Assembly (NCBI GenBank): GCA_003487525.1
Contig: DNDT01000152.1
Span: 1-6,653, forward strand
Source: Flavobacteriales bacterium
GTDB lineage: Bacteria; Bacteroidota; Bacteroidia; Flavobacteriales_E; Vicingaceae
Length of the DNA stretch: 6,653 nucleotides
Reading direction: 5' to 3'
This document shows, piece by piece, positions 1 through 5,095 of the stretch (the first letter of the stretch is position 1; each line of letters opens with the position of its first letter). The notes below the pieces were generated by a model, which was not told where the DNA came from, ran no database searches, and was given only the letters and a program-made list of their open reading frames with translations. Made by a program: the position numbers and the translations under genes.

Positions 1-328
1 CATCGTGACCGCAGGCATGCATGACCCCCTTATTCTTTGAAGAAAAAGCAAGACCGGTATTTTCCGTTATCGGGAGTCCGTCTATGTCTCCCCTGAGTGC
101 AATGTGCATTTTATCCGGATTCCTTCCCCTGATAACGGCATGGACACCTGTTTCCGCCACGACTTTATTCTCTATCCCCCAGTTATTGAGCAATTCTGTG
201 ATATATGCACAGGTATTGGTCTCTTCGAACGAAAGTTCGGGGTATTCATGCAGGTGTCTGCGAATGCCTGTGAACTGATGGATCTGGTCTTTAACAAGAC
301 GGATTATTTGTTGCTGTAATTCACTCAT
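1..328 (-). CDS. M20-family amidohydrolase (N-acyl-amino-acid / hippurate hydrolase type), N-terminal part
   Basis: Reading leftward from an ATG at 328-326, an open frame of 109 codons runs off the left edge without a stop. The product resembles M20D metallo-amidohydrolases, cytoplasmic enzymes that cleave the amide bond of N-acyl or aromatic-acyl amino acids using two metal ions. The family signatures appear in the right order: IRRHLHEYPELSFEE (residues 22-36), ALRGDIDGLPI (77-87) and GVMHACGHD (101-109). C106 and H108 correspond to metal ligands of the family; the remaining ligands and the dimerisation domain lie outside the window. Members are usually near 390-400 residues, so about a quarter is present. 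The start codon overlaps the stop of the TauE/SafE gene as ATGA, which suggests translational coupling. The exact substrate cannot be deduced. RGDIDG replaces the commoner RADMDA, a mild variation. Confidence 0.93.
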   Translation of the reverse strand, partial: MSELQQQIIRLVKDQIHQFTGIRRHLHEYPELSFEETNTCAYITELLNNWGIENKVVAETGVHAVIRGRNPDKMHIALRGDIDGLPITENTGLAFSSKNKGVMHACGHD

Positions 329-690
329 TTCGAAAAAAAGATCAACCTGATGGAAACCACAAGCAACATAATTCCGAAAATTCTCTTTAAGGTTGCGTCC
401 TCAATTCCCAGCGCAATTTTAGAACCAACATAACCGCCAACGATAAAGGCAACGGCTATAATCAAACCGGCTTTTACATCCAGATTTCCACTCCTGAAAT
501 AATTCATCGCCGCAAGAATGCCAATGGGTAAAAGCATTAATCCCAGACTTGTGCCCTGAGCCGTATGCTGACTCATACCAACAAAGAAAACAAGAGCCGG
601 AACAATGATGATACCTCCGCCAACGCCAAAAAGTCCGCTTAAAATACCGGCTGCGACACCGATCACTATCAGAATGAGAATATTTGCCAT
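325..690 (-). CDS. Half-length sulfite exporter TauE/SafE family membrane protein
   Basis: This is a 121-residue, very hydrophobic protein with about four membrane helices (roughly residues 3-20, 47-63, 75-94 and 103-118). The TauE/SafE (formerly DUF81) signature is clear: GILSGLFGVGGGIIIVPAL (15-33), QHTAQGTSL (41-49), the NYFRSGNLDVKAG loop (63-75) and GGYVGSKIAL (85-94). The family contains putative anion exporters for sulfite, sulfoacetate and related compounds in the inner membrane. Full-length members are about 250 residues and contain two such modules; this gene encodes one, so the product presumably works as a dimer. It ends cleanly with TGA and aligns from end to end, so it is a natural short form rather than a truncation. 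The stop overlaps the start of the downstream amidohydrolase by 4 bases, and the gene lies 49 bases after the propeller-barrel gene. The substrate is unknown. Confidence 0.9.
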   Translation of the reverse strand: MANILILIVIGVAAGILSGLFGVGGGIIIVPALVFFVGMSQHTAQGTSLGLMLLPIGILAAMNYFRSGNLDVKAGLIIAVAFIVGGYVGSKIALGIEDATLKRIFGIMLLVVSIRLIFFSK

Positions 691-701
691 ATCGATCTTT
701 T

Positions 702-709
702 CAAATATA
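702..709 (-). promoter_or_regulatory. Possible Bacteroidota -7 element before the TauE/SafE gene
   Basis: On the minus strand these bases read TATATTTG, matching the TAnnTTTG -7 consensus of Bacteroidota primary sigma factors. It ends 11 bases before the ATG, leaving almost no leader. No TTG -33 box sits at the usual 19-21 base distance, and the region is AT-rich, so chance is a real alternative. Confidence 0.22.
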
Positions 710-710
710 T

Positions 711-727
711 AAAACCAAGGTGGTTTT
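711..727 (-). terminator. Short hairpin after the propeller-barrel gene, possible weak terminator
   Basis: AAAACCA (711-717) and TGGTTTT (721-727) are a perfect 7-bp inverted repeat around a 3-base loop. It starts 12 bases beyond the stop codon of the large leftward gene, and on the transcribed strand it is followed by more A/T-rich sequence. The position suits an intrinsic terminator or attenuator before the TauE/SafE gene. The stem has only two G-C pairs, and the U-run is part of the stem, so efficiency would be low. Confidence 0.33.
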
Positions 728-739
728 TAACATGAATCA

Positions 740-3700
740 TTATAAATCCAGTGAAAGAGAGAAATATACAATTCTGTCCTGAACCAGGCCGTTTTCGACG
801 ACCCATGCCCAGTCCAGGCGGACAAAATAACCCAACACAGTGGATCTCAATCCAAATCCATAGCCACCGACGATGGGTTCATTGCTTTTCTTCAGGACAA
901 TTTTGAGGGGGCCCTGATCAATCTCATCCTTGATCTGATCGTTTTCTTCACTGAACGGATCCGAACCCGTCCAGGCGGTTCCCACGTCCACAAAGCCCAT
1001 TACCTGAAAATTATTGAAGAAGGAAGACTTTAACGGTCTGCTGGTAAAGTATTTTATCACAGGCCATCGCAATTCCGTATTTACAACAGCGAATGAATTT
1101 CCGTTTCTCACATTTTGTTTGAAACCCCTCATGTTTGTGCCCAGCGCCTGAAATTTGTAGTTCTGACCTTCGGCATCCCTGGACTGATCATTGCTCCACT
1201 TATTGGACGACATCCAGTTGTCCACCCCGCCCAGGTAATAAACCAGTTTACCGCTTCCAACCGAGGTACTTGATGCAAGGCGGCTGAAAAAGACAACCTC
1301 ACGGTGAATTCGCTCGTAATGGCGTACATCCACTCCCACAACCTTCACATTCACAGCCTCCATATTTAGTTGCTTATACAACTCACCAAATAGCTTGTAC
1401 CTCGTACCAAACTTGATGTTAACCCCTTTATCCCGGGTGTTATCATAGACATATGCCGTTTTGAAGGTTGCCCAGTACTCATTCACAATCGGAGCTTCGA
1501 GTCCCCGCTGATCTCTGGCCAGTGGTGTCCCTTTGTCACGACGACCCATGACCGAGAAATGGACGCTGCTCACTTCGGTAAAAGGGTATTTCAATACGAT
1601 GGCAGCCTTGGTTGTCCGGTTTTTATACTCGATCTGGTTCGATTCCGAGAAGTAATTTAAAATCCCCACATAGTATTCCTTGTCGACTCTTCGCTTCAGG
1701 TTCTGATAACTGAGCATGTATTCATGTGATTCGGTACCGAGTCTGATTCCTCCGTAGATCTTGTGATCTTCGAACAGGTCCGAAATGCCCAGAATCAGCA
1801 TTCCTCCCAGTCCGGGTGGCACATAGCCATTTGGATCGTATTTCTGGTATTGCTGATTAAGGAAGGCATTGTTGATTTGCAAGATTGACTCGTCCTTGAA
1901 AAACGAAAGGTTGTAATTTCGTTGCTGCGGAAGCACAAATTCTCCCGAGCTGGTGGCAACCGGCTCTTCCAGACGATCGAATACAATGACTTCTTTTTCA
2001 TACGATAAATTCGTACTCTTTTTGTCTTCGAATCGGTAATCATACACATTGATCTCTCCGGAAAGAGACCTGTCCTCAATGTAAACCACATCCATTTGCA
2101 CATAAGCCTTATTCAGGTGATGGTCTTCCTGTAACTCGGTGTCATCTTTTCCTTTCAATCCGAGTGAGGCAGAATCTTTGGTCAGGCTTCCCCCTTTCAA
2201 CTGATAACGACCATCCTGGTAGTACAAAAAGACCTCCTCTCCCGATTCTTTTGAACTTGAAAACTCTTTAATGTTGCGTTTAAACCGGCTCATTTGTTCG
2301 TTTGTATAGTAGAACCGGTAGTGGATGCTGGTATCAATGGCAGAGATACTGCTGTCGTATCTGGTCTTGTAGATATTCTGAATCCCACCCTCATCGCTGA
2401 GGTAATAAACCTCGCCATTGCTGTATTCAACCGGCTGCCTTTCATTCACCGATGGAGTTTCGGTTATCTGCTTCAAATTAGTGGTGCGTTTTGATATTTT
2501 ATACGAGAACAAATCAAGATTCAACGCAGTGGTATCTATGTCCTTGTATTCAGGCTTGAGTTCGGTATTTGTCCTGTTTGAACTGAAAATAATTTCCCTT
2601 GAATCGTTGGTGAAAATTGGCGAGAGATCGTCAAACCTGTCGTCGGTTATCTTCTTTTGGGTGTTTCCGGGAATATTGTATAAATAAATATCGGACTGAC
2701 CGCTGTAAACCCCCGAAAAAGTCATCTGAGTTCCATTTTTCGCATAGGAAATATCAAGAATATCCTCCATCAGAAATATGGGTCTGGTGGTGGTAATTCC
2801 GGTTTCCAACTCGTAAAAATTAAGCAGAAGGTCTCCCCTTTTCTGATACACATAACATAGGATTTCACCCGTCGGATTCCAGGTTGTCCTGGGGTAGAGT
2901 AACTGAGGAGGTCGGTCAAGTTTTATGCCGTTTTTAAAAATCTTTTTTCGTTTTCCGGTCATCGAATCATAGACAAACAGTCTGGACTTACCCTTATGGT
3001 TGTCAACGTATGAATAATACCTGCCCGTGGGATCTACCTTAAACCCGTAATAAACCTTGTTTTTTTTGGTTTTTCGTTTGAAGACTCTTTCCCTGGGCAT
3101 TTCGACTTCAAGCACGTCCTTTTTGTATTTTTCCAGCTCCGATTTTTCCCACTCTATCAACAGATTCTTCAGACTGATTCCCAGAACATAAATAAATCCG
3201 CTTTCCACGTCCTTGTTAACCCTTGACACGTAAAGAATATTCGGTATTACGGCTTTTCCGTATGTATCGGCAATGTACTTCCAAATGGAATGGCCGGCAT
3301 ATGTGGCCTGATCCCCTTCGAGACGGCCAATTCGTTTGTACTTGCCTGACAGGGTTGCATCTTTGATTGCGTCGTTTACTTCCGGATTCCATTCATCGGT
3401 CAAATACGAAACCAGGCCGCTGAAATACCAGTCGGGCATTCGGTACAGGTCGCTGTTTCTCAACACACTTCTCCAGTCGCCACCGTAAAGAAATCCACCG
3501 ACGAGAACTTCTATGGTTCCCGATTTTATTTCCTTGTCAAACTTCTTATGATCTCCTTCAAAGTATATAAAGACCTTGGTTCCGATAACCTTATTGACCC
3601 CGCCAAGATTACTGTGCTCGTCCACTATACCGATATTGGACTGCTTGTAGTGATCGTACTTGTTGTAAATGATGTACTTGATTTTGTCGTGGTCGTAGAA

Positions 3701-3943
3701 GTTTAAAAAATCCTCCACTTCCTTGACGTAGATATCGGCAGCCTTTGATGCGTGAATGGCCAGTTCCTTGCCTCCGGTATAAAAATAGGTCTCGTATGCA
3801 TTAAACCTGTAATACTGCCATTCAAACTGGTCATACTGAACCCTGTTTTTTCCAAATGTCTGGTTTGAACCATCGTAAAACTGTCCCTCACTCAGGAGAG
3901 GTAGACACGCGGTGATCAGCACAAGTATGGAAAAGCGATTCAC
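740..3943 (-). CDS. Secreted TolB-like propeller / Omp85-like outer-membrane barrel fusion with degenerate peptidase-MA-like N-terminus
   Basis: A 1067-residue protein. Residues 1-20 look like a Sec signal peptide (NRF, hydrophobic core, cleavage near LSEG|QF). Residues about 21-285 resemble peptidase-MA (gluzincin-like) domains: the segment MPDWYFSGLVSYL (169-181) matches the family's P-W-x-x-E-G-x-A-x-Y motif, and YAGHSIWKYIADTYG (215-229) also fits, but no HExxH is present. Residues about 295-535 contain TolB/PD40-type blades; the clearest is ITDDRFDDLSPIFTNDSRE (432-450). Residues 536-700 are unassigned. Residues about 705-1067 look like an Omp85/surface-antigen barrel: GTNMRGFKQN (935-944), NTELRWPV (955-962), MGFVDVGTAW (982-991), GGYGFGLRS (1026-1034) and a final strand RIVYFSLSLDL. 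The start is GTG, the first codon after an in-frame TAA, and is required for the signal peptide. The protein is likely in the outer membrane with periplasmic N-terminal domains; its role (protein insertion, export or envelope integrity) is not established. The family assignment is confident and the function is not. Confidence 0.88.
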   Translation of the reverse strand: MNRFSILVLITACLPLLSEGQFYDGSNQTFGKNRVQYDQFEWQYYRFNAYETYFYTGGKELAIHASKAADIYVKEVEDFLNFYDHDKIKYIIYNKYDHYKQSNIGIVDEHSNLGGVNKVIGTKVFIYFEGDHKKFDKEIKSGTIEVLVGGFLYGGDWRSVLRNSDLYRMPDWYFSGLVSYLTDEWNPEVNDAIKDATLSGKYKRIGRLEGDQATYAGHSIWKYIADTYGKAVIPNILYVSRVNKDVESGFIYVLGISLKNLLIEWEKSELEKYKKDVLEVEMPRERVFKRKTKKNKVYYGFKVDPTGRYYSYVDNHKGKSRLFVYDSMTGKRKKIFKNGIKLDRPPQLLYPRTTWNPTGEILCYVYQKRGDLLLNFYELETGITTTRPIFLMEDILDISYAKNGTQMTFSGVYSGQSDIYLYNIPGNTQKKITDDRFDDLSPIFTNDSREIIFSSNRTNTELKPEYKDIDTTALNLDLFSYKISKRTTNLKQITETPSVNERQPVEYSNGEVYYLSDEGGIQNIYKTRYDSSISAIDTSIHYRFYYTNEQMSRFKRNIKEFSSSKESGEEVFLYYQDGRYQLKGGSLTKDSASLGLKGKDDTELQEDHHLNKAYVQMDVVYIEDRSLSGEINVYDYRFEDKKSTNLSYEKEVIVFDRLEEPVATSSGEFVLPQQRNYNLSFFKDESILQINNAFLNQQYQKYDPNGYVPPGLGGMLILGISDLFEDHKIYGGIRLGTESHEYMLSYQNLKRRVDKEYYVGILNYFSESNQIEYKNRTTKAAIVLKYPFTEVSSVHFSVMGRRDKGTPLARDQRGLEAPIVNEYWATFKTAYVYDNTRDKGVNIKFGTRYKLFGELYKQLNMEAVNVKVVGVDVRHYERIHREVVFFSRLASSTSVGSGKLVYYLGGVDNWMSSNKWSNDQSRDAEGQNYKFQALGTNMRGFKQNVRNGNSFAVVNTELRWPVIKYFTSRPLKSSFFNNFQVMGFVDVGTAWTGSDPFSEENDQIKDEIDQGPLKIVLKKSNEPIVGGYGFGLRSTVLGYFVRLDWAWVVENGLVQDRIVYFSLSLDL

Positions 3944-3946
3944 TTA

Positions 3947-3958
3947 AAACGGGCGTTT
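3947..3958. repeat. 12-base perfect palindrome just upstream of the GTG start
   Basis: AAACGGGCGTTT consists of AAACG and CGTTT around a GG centre, and ends three bases before the GTG start of the propeller-barrel gene. It could be a small operator or a weak structure occluding the start. With so few bases it may equally be chance. Confidence 0.25.
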
Positions 3959-3971
3959 CAGACCAGACATG

Positions 3972-3979
3972 TAAAGTTA
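3972..3979 (-). promoter_or_regulatory. Weak -7-like element before the propeller-barrel gene
   Basis: The minus strand reads TAACTTTA, one mismatch from TAnnTTTG, and would place transcription start about 20-25 bases before the GTG. TTT rather than TTG stands about 21 bases upstream. The 85-base gap to the DoxX gene leaves room for a promoter, but this candidate is weak. Confidence 0.22.
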
Positions 3980-4028
3980 TTAAATAAAACCCGGTGGCAT
4001 AAACCTATCATGGAGCTATTCTTAACTT

Positions 4029-4409
4029 TTAGTGTTCATAGCCATCAAGGCTTTTTGGTCCGCCGCCAAAGTATGACAGTGTCAGCAAACCGCCGGTGAT
4101 GGCAAGGTTTTTAATAAAATCCTGGTAATAAACCAGGTCGGTCCAAATTGGATAATAGATCAATGTGATAAGGAACAAATAGATGGCCATGATCAGGGCC
4201 GTGATTTTTACGTGGTAACCGATCAATACCAGAATCCCTCCAATGAACTCTATGATAACAAAAAGTACCAGGACAAAATCCACAGCCGGAAAGCCGTGGT
4301 CATTCAAATACTGTACTGAACGATCAAAATCCAAACACTTCTCCAGACCCAACAGGATAAAAATCAGTGAGATTCCCATCCTTCCAAAAAGTGGCAAATA
4401 CTCTTTCAT
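4029..4409 (-). CDS. DoxX family inner-membrane protein
   Basis: A 126-residue protein with four predicted membrane helices (about residues 5-22, 42-64, 68-87 and 99-114). It has the DoxX family layout: GRMGISLIFILLGLEK in helix 1 (9-24), DHGFP before helix 2 (37-41), IIEFIGGILVLIGY (52-65) with the conserved acidic residue E54 and a Gly-Gly, then KNLAITGGLL (100-109) and a C-terminal GGGPKSLDG (115-123). DoxX proteins are named after a subunit of an archaeal thiosulfate:quinone oxidoreductase, but small bacterial members are mostly uncharacterised and have been linked to redox or oxidative-stress functions, so no reaction is claimed. The stretch IYYPIW (84-89) stands where many relatives carry a His-containing motif. 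The start is the ATG at 4409; no Shine-Dalgarno is visible. The gene lies 65 bases after the upstream unknown gene and 85 bases before the propeller-barrel gene. Confidence 0.88.
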   Translation of the reverse strand: MKEYLPLFGRMGISLIFILLGLEKCLDFDRSVQYLNDHGFPAVDFVLVLFVIIEFIGGILVLIGYHVKITALIMAIYLFLITLIYYPIWTDLVYYQDFIKNLAITGGLLTLSYFGGGPKSLDGYEH

Positions 4410-4416
4410 TAAAATC

Positions 4417-4433
4417 AGATGATTGGTTCATCT
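4417..4433. repeat. Inverted repeat in the DoxX leader
   Basis: AGATGA (4417-4422) and TCATCT (4428-4433) form a perfect 6-bp inverted repeat with a 5-base spacer, ending 7 bases before the DoxX ATG. It could be an operator or a leader hairpin affecting translation. The short length leaves chance open. Confidence 0.25.
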
Positions 4434-4474
4434 AATGTATACAATTAATGCCAACTGAAACAGCTAAGCAGGTT

Positions 4475-4996
4475 TTAGAACAAGCGGCGCACCTCTTTTT
4501 TCAAAATCTCAATGGCTCTTTGATTGGGAGGAACGTCAATGCCCTCGAGCAGTGTGAAAATACTTGTGGTCAATTCAATGGCCGATCCCTTTGATTTGGT
4601 ATTGGCCATTGCCGTGTGTATAATCTTAAGGGTTTCTTCCCTGGCCTCCTTCACCGCATTCCAGGCATCACTGCTCATATATATTTGTTGCGACAGGTTA
4701 TGTTCATATTCGCTGCGGATTGACGTAATAAGCGTAACATGCAACTGTTCCGCCGTCATTCTCGGTTGATTTACTCTTGTAATCAGATTTTCCATGCCAA
4801 TCCGCTCCAGAAACAAGGCAGATCGCTCATATGCCTGTAATCGTATCGGAGTAATCAGTTTGAGATTACCTTTTTTGAAATCATAAACCGCGTTGCGATG
4901 CTCGTTGTCAAGGAACTTTTTAAGTACAAGAAAGACCGCTACAAAAACAATTAATGACGGCAGGGTATATTTCAGTATTTCGTAGATTTCATCCAT
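4475..4996 (-). CDS. Membrane-anchored protein of unknown function (DUF7935-like, Bacteroidota)
   Basis: A 173-residue protein with one N-terminal membrane helix (about residues 11-26, followed by KK) and a largely helical, charged cytoplasmic part. The core ITPIRLQAYERSALFLERI (48-66) and SEYEHNLSQQIYMSSDAW (95-112) resemble, from memory, a conserved hypothetical family of Bacteroidota annotated as DUF7935; that name should be checked. The C-terminus (140-173) is another helical segment ending EVRRLF. No catalytic motif, nucleotide-binding loop or metal-binding cluster is visible. It is the first gene of the leftward series, directly divergent from the aminotransferase gene, with a -7-like element upstream. 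The ATG at 4996 puts the membrane helix at the usual distance from the N-terminus. A scaffold or membrane-recruited factor is conceivable, but no function is claimed. Confidence 0.85.
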   Translation of the reverse strand: MDEIYEILKYTLPSLIVFVAVFLVLKKFLDNEHRNAVYDFKKGNLKLITPIRLQAYERSALFLERIGMENLITRVNQPRMTAEQLHVTLITSIRSEYEHNLSQQIYMSSDAWNAVKEAREETLKIIHTAMANTKSKGSAIELTTSIFTLLEGIDVPPNQRAIEILKKEVRRLF

Positions 4997-5026
4997 GTCT
5001 GTTCACTTTCACTGGCTTGTATCGCT

Positions 5027-5034
5027 CAAAGTTA
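5027..5034 (-). promoter_or_regulatory. Candidate -7 element for the leftward gene series
   Basis: The minus strand reads TAACTTTG, an exact match to the Bacteroidota TAnnTTTG element. It ends 30 bases before the ATG of the DUF7935-like gene, which would give a leader of roughly 20-25 bases. No TTG is seen at the usual -33 distance; the upstream DNA is A/T-rich. Confidence 0.4.
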
Positions 5035-5069
5035 AAAATATATTATTCTGCTGTATTTCTTTTATTTCT

Positions 5070-5077
5070 TAGTTTTG
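5070..5077 (+). promoter_or_regulatory. Candidate -7 element for the aminotransferase-kinase pair
   Basis: TAGTTTTG matches TAnnTTTG exactly and lies 18 bases before the preferred ATG at 5096, predicting a leader of about 10-13 bases. It overlaps the alternative TTG start at 5075, which argues against that start. No convincing -33 TTG box is present at 19-21 bases upstream; the preceding DNA is T-rich. Confidence 0.4.
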
Positions 5078-5095
5078 GGGCTGTTCAAAACAAGG

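Noticed and set aside
21..319. Two overlapping plus-strand ORFs of 85 and 71 codons at the left edge
   Set aside because: They are antisense to the clearly recognisable M20 amidohydrolase frame on the minus strand and show no family features.
1129..2103. Minus-strand ORFs of 70 and 102 codons in another frame within the large gene
   Set aside because: They are out-of-frame shadows of the barrel and linker coding sequence, with unlikely composition (W, M and R rich).
2294..2687. Plus-strand ORFs of 66 and 89 codons inside the propeller-barrel gene
   Set aside because: They are antisense to a coding region with strong domain signal; compositions look like shadow translations.
3905..3917. Possible lipobox (LITAC) in the signal peptide of the large protein
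   Set aside because: The hydrophobic stretch before the Cys is only about eight residues, and the hydrophobic core continues past it to a better signal peptidase I site near residue 20; a C-terminal barrel also makes a lipoprotein less likely.
4121..4137. Perfect inverted repeat CCTGGT-AATAA-ACCAGG
   Set aside because: It lies inside the DoxX coding sequence with no U-run or gene boundary; probably a coincidence of the codons for LVYYQD. A partly similar 13-mer at 1234-1246 also encodes a VYY stretch and is not a mobile repeat.
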